DNA of 53,248 bases, from contig JADLFX010000012.1 in NCBI GenBank assembly GCA_020849665.1, positions 1 to 53,248 of the forward strand, in the 5' to 3' direction. Shown here one piece after another: positions 26,081 through 34,402 of the stretch. Origin of the DNA: Planctomycetota bacterium. GTDB taxonomy: Bacteria > Planctomycetota > UBA1135 > UBA2386. Every line of letters starts with the position of its first letter. The first letter of the stretch is position 1. A model generated the notes under the pieces. The model saw only the letters and a list, made by a program, of their open reading frames with translations, ran no database searches and had not been told where the DNA came from. Both the position numbers and the translations under genes were made by a program.

Positions 26081-27406
26081 ATGGCGGGCCACGTGCGCGT
26101 TCTGGCGTGGCTCGTCGTGCTCGTCGGTTGGGCTGCCGGCCATGGGGCGGCCGCCCAGGACTCGCGCTCCGCGACCGCCACGGCGGCGTCGGCGCCGGTG
26201 GTGCGCATCGTCCAGGTCCCGCTGCAGGACGGGCGGGTCAGCCTCGCCGCCCTGGCGCGCGCGCTGCTGGAGGCCTACGACCTGGACGGCGCGGCGCTGC
26301 ACGTCCCCGACCGGCCGGTGGACTTGAGTGGCACGCGCGGACGGCTCCTGCTCCTGACCGCGCGCAAGCTCCTCCTCGACACGGTGCGCTTCGAGATCGC
26401 GCCCGCCGGCGAGACGCTCTTCGTCACGATCGACCGGGAACGCACCAGGGAACTCCGGCGGCGCCTGCGCTCGCGGGTCGTGCGCATGGTGGGCGGGCTC
26501 GTGGGGGAGGACCTGCTGGCGCGCACCTGCACGCTCGATCTGCCCGCGGGGCTCGACCGCGAGCGTCCGCTCGCGGTGCTCGTGCACGGAGTCGAGAGCG
26601 ATCCGGAGATCTGGTCGGACCTGCGTGCGTACCTCGCGCGAGCGGAACGTCCCCCGCAGGTCACCGCCTTCGGGTATCCCAACGACGAGGCGATCGAGCG
26701 CGTCGCGGCCGAGCTGGCCGCCCGCCTGCGCGCCCTGGCCCCGCAGCCGATCGTCCTCGTGGGGCACAGCATGGGCGGTCTCGTGGCCCGGACGGTGGTG
26801 GAGGATCCTGCGCTCGACCCCGGCAACGTGCGCATGCTCATCCTGATCGGCACCCCCAACCAGGGATCGAAGCTGGCAGGACTGCGCTTCGCCCTGGAGG
26901 CGGCCGACCTGGCGCGCGCCCCCGCGGGTGGCGATGCGTTCGGCCGGGCGCTCCTCGCCGGGATGCGTGCCAACCTGGTGGACGGCCTCGGCGAGGCGGG
27001 CGGCGACCTCCTGCCGGAGTCGGTGTTCCTCACCCGCCTCGCGCGGCGGGAGCGGAACCCGAAGGTGGCATACCGTGTGGTCCTGGGGTCGCGTTCCGTC
27101 CTGAGCGAGGCCGAACACGCCGCGCTCTGTGGGCGGGCTGCGGCGCTGTTCGCGGCCCACCCGGGCGCGGCCGTGGCCGCCGGGAAGCTCGAGCGCTGGC
27201 TGGCCGGCCTGGAGGAGGTGGTGGACGGCAAGGGGGACGGCGCGGTCTCCCTGGCTCGAGGCCGCCTGCCGGGGGTCGAGGCGGTGGTCCTTCCCCTCGA
27301 CCACCTGGGCCTGGTCCGCCGCAGGGGCATCCTCGCCAGCATTCCGGGCGACGCGGACCACCCGGTCCATACCCGGATCTCCGGGTGGCTGGGCGGGCTC
27401 CGATGA
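26081..27406 (+). CDS. Exported alpha/beta hydrolase (lipase/esterase-like)
   Basis: A 441-residue protein with a signal peptide (VRVLAWLVVLVGWAAGHGAAAQ). An N-terminal ~130-residue region precedes the alpha/beta hydrolase domain: LAVLVHGVESDPEIW (oxyanion strand), nucleophile elbow GHS230MGGLVAR, LILIGTPNQGS and a C-terminal His in PLDHLGLV. This matches lipases/PGAP1-like esterases. The substrate is unknown. A TAGCAT hexamer at 26077-26082 overlaps the first ATG; if it is a -10 box, the transcript begins near 26089 and translation uses the GTG at 26093, just before the signal peptide. The gene appears monocistronic. Confidence 0.83.
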   Translation: MAGHVRVLAWLVVLVGWAAGHGAAAQDSRSATATAASAPVVRIVQVPLQDGRVSLAALARALLEAYDLDGAALHVPDRPVDLSGTRGRLLLLTARKLLLDTVRFEIAPAGETLFVTIDRERTRELRRRLRSRVVRMVGGLVGEDLLARTCTLDLPAGLDRERPLAVLVHGVESDPEIWSDLRAYLARAERPPQVTAFGYPNDEAIERVAAELAARLRALAPQPIVLVGHSMGGLVARTVVEDPALDPGNVRMLILIGTPNQGSKLAGLRFALEAADLARAPAGGDAFGRALLAGMRANLVDGLGEAGGDLLPESVFLTRLARRERNPKVAYRVVLGSRSVLSEAEHAALCGRAAALFAAHPGAAVAAGKLERWLAGLEEVVDGKGDGAVSLARGRLPGVEAVVLPLDHLGLVRRRGILASIPGDADHPVHTRISGWLGGLR

Positions 27407-27716
27407 TGGGATCGGATCGGCACTCCTTCTCGCGTCTACGGCCAGGGTGACCTTGTGCGGAGGTGGGTCCGACGCTAGCGTTCCGCCCCGTTCTCTTGTC
27501 AGGGCACCGACGAAACGGGGAACCGTTGCGTGGAGCGTCCCGACCAGCGACCGCAGGAACCGTGAGCATCACGGGTTCTGCGCAGACTCCGCGCCACTCG
27601 GCGCACCGGTCGACGGACGTGCCAGGGATCCGAGCCCGCCCGCGACCTGATTCCATCCTTTCGAGACTCCGGGTCGAACGACCCGGGCACATGACGACGG
27701 ATCCGAAGTAGGACAG
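27407..27716. other. Leader region of the RNA-binding protein gene
   Basis: A 310-base gene-free stretch. With the promoter at 27453-27481, transcription would start near 27488, giving an untranslated leader of about 229 bases before the RRM gene. Several short inverted repeats are possible, for example gactccgggtc...gacccgggc around 27664-27697. Long leaders are typical of cold-shock and self-regulated RNA-binding proteins. Confidence 0.5.
27453..27481 (+). promoter_or_regulatory. Predicted promoter of the RRM protein gene
   Basis: TTGTGC (27453-27458), 17-base spacer, TAGCGT (27476-27481). The best -35/-10 pair in the region. Confidence 0.55.
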
Positions 27717-28100
27717 ATGGGTAAGCGACTCTACGTGGGCAACCTCTCCTTCAACACGACCGAGGACGACCTGGTCAAGGCATTCGAGCAGGACGGCCGT
27801 TCGGTCGAGAGCGCCCGCATCATGATTGATCGGGATACGGGCCGCTCGCGCGGCTTCGCGTTCGTCGAGATGGCCTCCGACGCCGATGCACAGTCGGCGA
27901 TCCAGGCCATGAACGGCGTCGAGCTCGACGGCCGCCCCCTGCGCGTCAACGAGGCGCAGGAGCGTGAGCAGCGCGGCGGCGGTGGCGGCGGCGGTCCCCG
28001 TGGCGGGGGCCGTGGCTTCGGCGGCGGCGGCGGTGGTGGCGGCGGACGCGGCTTCGGCGGCGGACGCGGCGACCGTCGCGGCGGCGGCGACCGCTGGTGA
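27717..28100 (+). CDS. RRM-domain glycine-rich RNA-binding protein
   Basis: A 127-residue protein with one N-terminal RNA recognition motif (residues 3-80) containing RNP2 LYVGNL (5-10) and RNP1 RGFAFVEM (45-52), followed by a Gly/Arg-rich tail with RGFGGG-like repeats (about residues 85-127). This arrangement matches cyanobacterial and plant cold-inducible GRPs: single-stranded RNA binding and chaperone activity. AGGA lies 6-9 bases before the ATG. The long 5' leader may mediate auto- or temperature control. A terminator hairpin follows the gene. Confidence 0.93.
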   Translation: MGKRLYVGNLSFNTTEDDLVKAFEQDGRSVESARIMIDRDTGRSRGFAFVEMASDADAQSAIQAMNGVELDGRPLRVNEAQEREQRGGGGGGGPRGGGRGFGGGGGGGGGRGFGGGRGDRRGGGDRW

Positions 28101-28110
28101 GCGAAGTGAC

Positions 28111-28136
28111 GGGACCCCGCGCCCAGCGCGGGTCCC
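28111..28136 (+). terminator. Hairpin terminator after the RRM gene
   Basis: GGGACC-CGCGC with one bulged C pairs with GCGCG-GGTCCC around a CCA loop, 10 bases after the stop. Confidence 0.65.
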
Positions 28137-28262
28137 GGCGGTGGTGGCCGCACTCGCCGCGCCCCACCGCGAAGATCGGAACGATCTGAACGACCCAGAG
28201 CTGCCTGCACCGACCGATGTGGATCGGCGGTGCCTGGCGCCTGGATCCTCCGCAAGAGGAAC

Positions 28263-29576
28263 ATGCCGGACGCGCGCCAGTTCCCTGTCGTGACGCGCTG
28301 GCTGACGCCCGGCACGCTGCTGCTCCTGGCCCTCGCACTGCGCGTCCCCACCCTGGGGAGCTGGTCGGTGTGGATCGACGAGGCGATCACGGTGGAGGGG
28401 CTGCGCGGCGCGGCGCCGCCCTACGTGCTGCACTACCTCCTGGCCCGGCCCCTGCTCGCGCTGCTCGGCGACTCCGAGTGGGCGCTGCGCGTCCAGCCGT
28501 GCGCCTTCGGTGTGGCCACGGTCTGGCTGCTGGCCCGCTTGCGCCCGCCCGGCGTCGCGCCCGCGGTCCCCCTGGTGGCGGCGCTCCTGCTGGCCAGCGC
28601 CAGCTGGCACGTGTTCATGAGTCAGAACGCGCGTGCCTACGCCGGCCAGGGCTGCTTCGTCCTGATCGCATTCGCCGCGAGCGCCGGCTGGTTGCGCGGG
28701 AGCGGCCTGCGCCATCTGGGGACCGGTACGGCGGCCTTCGCGCTGGCGGTGGCCAGCCATCCTGCCGCGATCTTCCAGCTCCCGGGACTGCTCTGGGTGG
28801 CGTGGCCGCGGATCCCGCGCCGGGCGCGCGGCTGGCTGCTCGGGCTCGGTGGCGTGCTCTTCGCCTGTGCCGCGTGGGCCTACCTGCCCGGCCTGGACGA
28901 GTACCTGCGTCAGAAGGGCCGTGGCTCCGCGCTGCAGCTGGTGACCAGCTACGGGTTCCTCGCGGGCCCGGTGCTGCTCCTGGCCGCGGCCGTGGGTGCC
29001 GTGGGGCGGGGGCGGACGAGTCCCGAACTGCGCTTCCTCGCCGCCGGCGCGGCGGCCTACTTGGCCGGCTCGCAGGTGCTCTTCCTGACCGGCTACCACG
29101 CCTTCGGCACGCTGCCGGTCGGGATGCTGCTCGCGGCCCGCGGCCTGCACGCGTGCTCGCGGACGCGGGCCGGTCAAGTGCTCGCCGCGCTCCTCGCCTT
29201 GCAGACATGCGTGTGGCTCGTGCTCTACCACACCTCCCATGGCATGCGGCCGCGCTGGCGGGAGGCGGCGCAGCATGCCGCCGCCGCGGCGCGGGACGGC
29301 CATGCGGTGTTCGCCACCCAGGTTCCGGCGCTCGCCTACTACCTCCCCGGTACGCGCGTGCACGGGGTCGCGGCCTGGCAGCACGACGACCTGGAGCGGG
29401 CCCTGGCAGGGCCCGTGTGGCTGGCCGTGCACCCCGACGATGTGGCGGTGCTCGCACCGGCCGAGCGGGCCCGGCTGCAGCGGATCGTCGCGGGTCGGAT
29501 GGTGCCCGTGGCGGAGCTGCCCTGTCGTTTCGGGCCCAAGGAGATGACCCTCACCCTGCACCGGGACCGTCCGTAG
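28263..29576 (+). CDS. Membrane glycosyltransferase (GT39/ArnT-like)
   Basis: A 437-residue polytopic membrane protein of the GT-C type. After helix 1 comes the signature WSVWIDEAITVEGL, where the Asp-Glu pair is the catalytic acidic site of PMT/ArnT-like enzymes that use lipid-linked sugars. About nine to eleven further hydrophobic segments follow (PLVAALLLASASWHVFMSQNARAYAG, FVLIAFAASAGWL, GWLLGLGGVLFACAAW, LVTSYGFLAGPVLLLAAAVG). A soluble C-terminal part ends the protein. It probably glycosylates lipids or surface proteins. The start is taken at 28263; an ATG 33 bases upstream is also in frame. A strong hairpin follows the gene. Confidence 0.83.
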   Translation: MPDARQFPVVTRWLTPGTLLLLALALRVPTLGSWSVWIDEAITVEGLRGAAPPYVLHYLLARPLLALLGDSEWALRVQPCAFGVATVWLLARLRPPGVAPAVPLVAALLLASASWHVFMSQNARAYAGQGCFVLIAFAASAGWLRGSGLRHLGTGTAAFALAVASHPAAIFQLPGLLWVAWPRIPRRARGWLLGLGGVLFACAAWAYLPGLDEYLRQKGRGSALQLVTSYGFLAGPVLLLAAAVGAVGRGRTSPELRFLAAGAAAYLAGSQVLFLTGYHAFGTLPVGMLLAARGLHACSRTRAGQVLAALLALQTCVWLVLYHTSHGMRPRWREAAQHAAAAARDGHAVFATQVPALAYYLPGTRVHGVAAWQHDDLERALAGPVWLAVHPDDVAVLAPAERARLQRIVAGRMVPVAELPCRFGPKEMTLTLHRDRP

Positions 29577-29584
29577 CGAACCTG

Positions 29585-29608
29585 CCCGCCGCCCGGACGG
29601 GCGGCGGG
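29585..29608 (+). terminator. Hairpin terminator after the glycosyltransferase
   Basis: CCCGCCGCCCG / CGGGCGGCGGG, 11-bp perfect inverted repeat separated by two bases, 8 bases after the stop. Confidence 0.65.
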
Positions 29609-29673
29609 GCGCGCGGCGTTCGGATAGCCTTCCGCGCGCCGCCTTCGCAACGCCCTGTGGCGCTCCTCCCTCG

Positions 29674-32493
29674 ATGACCCCAAGCCGCCCCGGGTCCATG
29701 GACCGCATCGATCAGGCCCTGCCGATCTACCTCGCCTGGCTCGAGTCGACCGAGCGGGAGGAACCCGCCGCGCTCCTGGCGCGCCATCCCGAGCTGCGCG
29801 AGGTGCTGCAAGCGATGCTGGAAGGACGCGAGGCGCCGCAGGAGGGAGCCACGGCCGGCGTCGCCGAGGCACGGGTCGTGGGCGGGTTCCGCATCCTGGA
29901 GGAGGTGGGGCGGGGCGGGATGGGGGTCGTGTACCGGGCGCGCCAGCTCTCCCTCGACCGGCCGGTCGCGCTGAAGGTGCTGCCGGCGCACCTGACCCTG
30001 CAGCCCAGCGTGGTGGCGCGCTTCCGCCGCGAGGCCTCGATCGCGGCCAGGCTCGAGCACCCGGCGATCGTCGCGATCCACGCGGTGGGCAGCGAAGGCG
30101 ACACGCACTACATCGCCATGGAGTGGATCGACGGCGCCCCGCTCGCCCGCACCGATCCGCGTACCGGAGCGGTGCGCGAGGTGCGCGAGACCGTGGAGCT
30201 CTGCGCGGTGGTGGCCGACGCCCTCGAGTACGCCCACCAGCACGGCGTCGTGCACCGCGACGTGAAGCCGTCGAACATCCTGCTGCGTGCGGACGGGCGG
30301 CCGGTGTTGAGCGACTTCGGGCTCGCGCGGGACCAGAGCCTGCCCGAGCTGACCAGCGCCGGCGAGTTCGCCGGCACGCCGCACTACGTCTCGCCGGAGC
30401 AGGCCGCGGGCGCCGGACAGGCGGACGCGCGCTCCGACGTGTTCTCGCTCGGCGCCACGCTCTACTTCCTGCTCACGGGGCAGAAGCCGTTCGGGGGCGC
30501 CTCCACCCACGCGGTGCTGCAGGCGATCGCCACGGCCGAGCCCGTCGATCCCCTGCGGCTCGATCCCACCCTGTCCCCCGACCTGGCGGCGATCGTGCTC
30601 AAGGCGCTGGAGAAGAACCCCGCGCGGCGCTACCCCAGTGCCGCGGCGCTCGCGGCGGACCTGCGCGCGTTCCTCGCCTACCGTCCGGTGTCGGCACGGC
30701 GCGCCTCCGGCCTGGCACGGGTGCGCCGTTGGGCCCGGCGCGAGCCGCTGCGCGCCACGCTGGCCGCCGTGCTGGCGCTCGGCATCCCCGCGCTGAGCGC
30801 CCTGCTCGGCTTCCTGCTCGCGAACGCCCAGGTGTACGAAGTGGGGGCGGCCGAGCTGGCCCAGCGGCGCCTGGACGAGCAGCTCGCCCGCGTGACGATC
30901 GACTACGAGGCGGGTGACTACGGAAGGGCGCGCGTGGCTGCGGATGCGGCGCTGGCGCTGGCGCCGGAGAGCGTGGAGGCGCTGGCCATGGCCACCTTGG
31001 TGCGGATCGCCCAGGGGGAACGGGACCAGGCGCTCGCGCTGCTGGAGCGCGCGGCGGCCGAACATGCGGAGGTCGCCTCGATCCGGCGGGTGCAGGCCTG
31101 GGCGGCGAGCGCGTTGGGTCAGGACGAGCGGGCCAGCTCCCTCGACCAGCTCCTCGGTCCGCCGCGCACGCCGGTGGACTGGTACCTGCACGCGAGTCGC
31201 AGCGCCCAGCGGCTGCGCCGCGAGGGGGGCACGCGGGCCGACTGGGAGCAGGTCCGGGCGGCGTTCGCGCGCGCCATGCACATCTCCCCGGCGCCGCGGC
31301 AGCACTTCCACCTGCGCTGGCTCGACGCGATCCTGGCGACCCGCGACGCCGCGGCGACGCGCGAAGCCGTGGCCACCCTGCAGGACCTCTGGCCGGAGTC
31401 GCCAGCCGTGCTGCTCTACGTCGGCTTCGCCCTGCGTGAGACCGACCCCCGTGCCGCGGCCGCCGCGTACCGGAAGGTCCTGGCCTCGGGCTACGAACAC
31501 CCGCGGATCCTGAGCGAGCTGGGGATGTGCCTGGCGCGCGGCGGGGACGTGGCCGGCGCGCGGGCCTACCGGGAACAGGCAGTGGCCGGGTACGAGGCCC
31601 GTGCCAGGGCCGGCACCATCTCCGTCGTGGAGCAGGGCAACCTGGCGATCGCCCTGTACGACGTCGGGCGCAGGGAAGAGGCGGTCCTCGCTGGGCACCG
31701 TGCCGTGGCGATGGACGCCAACGCCCGCACCTTGGAAGTGCTGGGCTTCCTCCTCGAGGGTTCAGGCGATGCCCGCGGCGCCGCCGATGCCTTCCGGCGC
31801 GCCCTGCAGGTCCAACCGCGTGCGGCGGCGGTCCTGGGGCGGCTCGGTCCCCTGCTGCTGCGGCTGAAGGAGGATGCCGAGGCCGTGCGGGTCCTCCGCA
31901 CGTGGGCGGAGGTGGTCCCGGACGACCATCTCGCGCACCACCATCTGGGCAACGCCCTGCTGGCCGCCGGGGACGCGGCTGGGGCGGTGGCCGCCAATCG
32001 CCGGGCCGTCGAATGCCAGCCGCGGATCCCCGAGCTGCACTTCAACCTGGCGCTGTCCCTGGACCGGATGGGGGACCACTCGGGGGCGATCGCGGCCTTC
32101 GATCGTGCGCTGGCGCTGCGTCCGGACTACGTGCGCGCGCTCCAGCAGCGCGGCTGGACGCGGGAGCAGAAGGGCGATCTGGAAGGCTGCCTCGCGGACT
32201 ACCGCGCCGCCCTCGTGCTCCGGCCCGAATCTCCCGAGCTGCTCCTCGGGGTGGGCCGGGTCCTGCACCGGCGCGGCGACCTGGAGGGCGCGCGCAAGGT
32301 GCTCCGGCAGGCTGCGGCGCTGCCCATGAGCGCGGCCGTATGCCGCGAGATCGCCGGACTGCAGGCGGCGAGTGGTGACGCGGAGGGGGCGCGTGCCACG
32401 GTCCGGCTCGGCATCGAGCGGGCCAAGGAGGCCGGCGAGCGGAGCGAACTGGAGACTGCTCTGGCCGGGCTGCCCGGTTCCGACGGGCGCTGA
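29674..32493 (+). CDS. Serine/threonine protein kinase with TPR tail
   Basis: A 939-residue Hanks-type kinase. An N-terminal ~65-residue helical region (typical of planctomycete STPKs) precedes the kinase domain: Gly-loop GRGGMGVVY (79-87), Lys101, catalytic HRD (194-196) in HGVVHRDVKPSN, DFG (214-216), and GTPHYVSPEQA in the activation segment. All key residues are present. A transmembrane helix at about 363-390 (ATLAAVLALGIPALSALLGFLLA) leads to a ~550-residue tail of TPR-like repeats (RRAVECQPRIPELHFNLALSL, FDRALALRPDYVRALQQRGW). It probably passes envelope signals by phosphorylation. A TAGCCT box lies 44 bases upstream. Confidence 0.94.
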   Translation: MTPSRPGSMDRIDQALPIYLAWLESTEREEPAALLARHPELREVLQAMLEGREAPQEGATAGVAEARVVGGFRILEEVGRGGMGVVYRARQLSLDRPVALKVLPAHLTLQPSVVARFRREASIAARLEHPAIVAIHAVGSEGDTHYIAMEWIDGAPLARTDPRTGAVREVRETVELCAVVADALEYAHQHGVVHRDVKPSNILLRADGRPVLSDFGLARDQSLPELTSAGEFAGTPHYVSPEQAAGAGQADARSDVFSLGATLYFLLTGQKPFGGASTHAVLQAIATAEPVDPLRLDPTLSPDLAAIVLKALEKNPARRYPSAAALAADLRAFLAYRPVSARRASGLARVRRWARREPLRATLAAVLALGIPALSALLGFLLANAQVYEVGAAELAQRRLDEQLARVTIDYEAGDYGRARVAADAALALAPESVEALAMATLVRIAQGERDQALALLERAAAEHAEVASIRRVQAWAASALGQDERASSLDQLLGPPRTPVDWYLHASRSAQRLRREGGTRADWEQVRAAFARAMHISPAPRQHFHLRWLDAILATRDAAATREAVATLQDLWPESPAVLLYVGFALRETDPRAAAAAYRKVLASGYEHPRILSELGMCLARGGDVAGARAYREQAVAGYEARARAGTISVVEQGNLAIALYDVGRREEAVLAGHRAVAMDANARTLEVLGFLLEGSGDARGAADAFRRALQVQPRAAAVLGRLGPLLLRLKEDAEAVRVLRTWAEVVPDDHLAHHHLGNALLAAGDAAGAVAANRRAVECQPRIPELHFNLALSLDRMGDHSGAIAAFDRALALRPDYVRALQQRGWTREQKGDLEGCLADYRAALVLRPESPELLLGVGRVLHRRGDLEGARKVLRQAAALPMSAAVCREIAGLQAASGDAEGARATVRLGIERAKEAGERSELETALAGLPGSDGR

Positions 32494-32553
32494 GGCCGGG
32501 TTCCCCGGGCGTCCGGTCTGTCCACGGGACGATGGGGATGCTTCGATCCCCGT

Positions 32554-33168
32554 ATGGATGCGGAGCCAGGATGCGCGGGCAGGGCCGGGATCCGGCTGCC
32601 GGCCTGGCTGCCCAATGCGATCACCACGCTGCGCATCGGCATGGTGCCGGTGTGGGGGATCCTGGCCGAGGCGGCGCGCGCGACCTTCCCCGAGCCCGGC
32701 TGGACCGGGTGGCGGGCGTGGTCGCTCGTGGTGCTCCTGGCGATCTGCCTGTCCGACGTCGTGGATGGTTGGCTCGCGCGGCGCTTCGATCTGGCCACGC
32801 GCATGGGCGCCACGCTCGACGCGGTCGCCGACAAGCTCGCGCAGGTGGTCCTGCTGAGCTTCTTCACGCTGCGCGGTCCGCCGGCCTTCGCCGCGATCGC
32901 GCCCTGGTTCCTGATCCTGGTGTTCGCACGCGACCTGGCGCTGCTGGCGGGCTACGCGATCCTGCGCCGCCGCCGCGGCGTGGTGGTGGTCGTGCACGAG
33001 GCGCACGGCAGGCTCAGCAGCCTGGTGCTCTTCGCCCTCCTGCTCTGGATCAACTCCGGCGGGGGAGAAGGCCCGGTGCGATGGGTGCTGCCGCCCCTCG
33101 CAGCCTTGGTCTGCTTCAGCACGTTGGTGTACGGGCGCGCCTTCGCCCGTCAGCTCCGGGGCGGCTGA
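32554..33168 (+). CDS. CDP-alcohol phosphatidyltransferase family protein
   Basis: A 204-residue membrane enzyme that transfers a phosphatidyl group from a CDP-alcohol. The full family motif is present: D68-xx-D71-G72-xx-A75-R76-x8-G85-xxx-D89-xxx-D93 (in LSDVVDGWLARRF and MGATLDAVADK). About five to six transmembrane segments surround it. Closest in layout to phosphatidylglycerophosphate synthase (PgsA)-like proteins, but the acceptor cannot be told. It is 60 bases after the kinase gene and converges on the SGNH gene. Confidence 0.9.
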   Translation: MDAEPGCAGRAGIRLPAWLPNAITTLRIGMVPVWGILAEAARATFPEPGWTGWRAWSLVVLLAICLSDVVDGWLARRFDLATRMGATLDAVADKLAQVVLLSFFTLRGPPAFAAIAPWFLILVFARDLALLAGYAILRRRRGVVVVVHEAHGRLSSLVLFALLLWINSGGGEGPVRWVLPPLAALVCFSTLVYGRAFARQLRGG

Positions 33169-33179
33169 GCCGGTCGCGC

Positions 33180-34322
33180 CTACTTGCCGGAATCACCCGC
33201 GGCCGCGGGGAACACCCCTGCCGTGAGCAGGGCCTGGGCCAGCGCCCGGCCCGAGACCGCGTGCGCGAACGGCGTCCAGTGCAGGTGCGAGTTCTCGTAG
33301 TAGAGCAGTTCCTGGCCCACGTGCGGCTCGAGCAGGGGCTGCATGGCCACGAACGAGAGCCCCGGCTGCTGGGTCGCGAAGTGCGGGTGCGGGAACACAT
33401 CGCTGAACTTGCGCGTCACCGGCGACCAGCCCGGGATGCTCTGGATCACGAGGTGCACCCCGTGTTCCCGGCACCATGCCAGCAGGCGCTGCAGGATCGC
33501 GCCCGAGAGCCGCGACTGGTACGCGAACTCCGGGTCCTGATCGGGGCGCGAGGTCGAGGAGGTCGCGGGCGTCTGCTCGCCCAAGGCCACGTTGCGCAGG
33601 TTCTCCTGCACGAGGTCGCGCTTCAGGAAGGCGGTGATCTGTTCCTTGAGCAGCGCGAAGGCGTCGGAGCGCTCGTTCAGGAAGTTGACGATCCGGCTGC
33701 GGTTGAGCCAGTCCCCGAGCGGGCCGAGGGGCACGTAGTCGGCGTTGGCGACGACCAGCCGTTCGCCCGCGAGCCGGAACAGGTTCGAACGGATGTTGTC
33801 GGACAGGTCGTTCACGTAGAACGAGAGCACGACCGCGTCCGGGGAGTACTTGTGCAGCTCGCGCTCGAGATAGAGCAGGCACTCGGCATTGCTGTAGCCC
33901 GACACGCCGGCGTTGAGCACCTCCACGTCGTGGCCGCGTTGGCGCAGCTCGCGCTCCAACACCGCCGAGAACGTGTTCTCGGCCGCCACCTCGTAGCCGA
34001 TCGTGAACGAGTCGCCCACCGTGACGATGCGGCGCCGACCCTGGGGCTTGGCGTAGGCGAAGTCGCGGTCGGCGCGCATGCCCTGGCCGTTGATCCGGAA
34101 CCAGACCGTGACGTCGGCCGACTTGTGCCGATAGGTCGAATCGGGCAGGTTGTAGCGCAGCCCCCAGGGAGCGCCGACCACGTTGCGGGGGAACTTCACC
34201 TGCTCGCCGATGGCCAGGTCGACGCCCAGTTCGAGCACGAGCAGAGCGACCAGCATCGAAGCGGCGAGCAGGCCGAGCCGCTTGAGCCAGCGGAATCGCT
34301 TGCGGAGGGGAGGGGTGGGCAT
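33180..34322 (-). CDS. SGNH/GDSL hydrolase-like membrane-anchored protein
   Basis: A 380-residue protein with an N-terminal membrane anchor (residues 16-38, LGLLAASMLVALLVLELGV). The SGNH fold is shown by GDSFTIGYEV (nucleophile Ser105), NAGVSGYSNAECL, FYVNDLSDN (block III Asn) and HLHWTPFAHAVSGRALA near the end (catalytic His). Such proteins deacylate or acetylate surface glycans. A TAACCT box lies 15-20 bases upstream of the ATG. Confidence 0.87.
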   Translation of the reverse strand: MPTPPLRKRFRWLKRLGLLAASMLVALLVLELGVDLAIGEQVKFPRNVVGAPWGLRYNLPDSTYRHKSADVTVWFRINGQGMRADRDFAYAKPQGRRRIVTVGDSFTIGYEVAAENTFSAVLERELRQRGHDVEVLNAGVSGYSNAECLLYLERELHKYSPDAVVLSFYVNDLSDNIRSNLFRLAGERLVVANADYVPLGPLGDWLNRSRIVNFLNERSDAFALLKEQITAFLKRDLVQENLRNVALGEQTPATSSTSRPDQDPEFAYQSRLSGAILQRLLAWCREHGVHLVIQSIPGWSPVTRKFSDVFPHPHFATQQPGLSFVAMQPLLEPHVGQELLYYENSHLHWTPFAHAVSGRALAQALLTAGVFPAAAGDSGK

Positions 34323-34402
34323 GGTGCGGGACGGCGAAGGTTAGCGCACGGCGGGCCGCGGCACGGCGGCGGGCCGAAAGCCCAGTGCCAGGGCCGCCGC
34401 GC

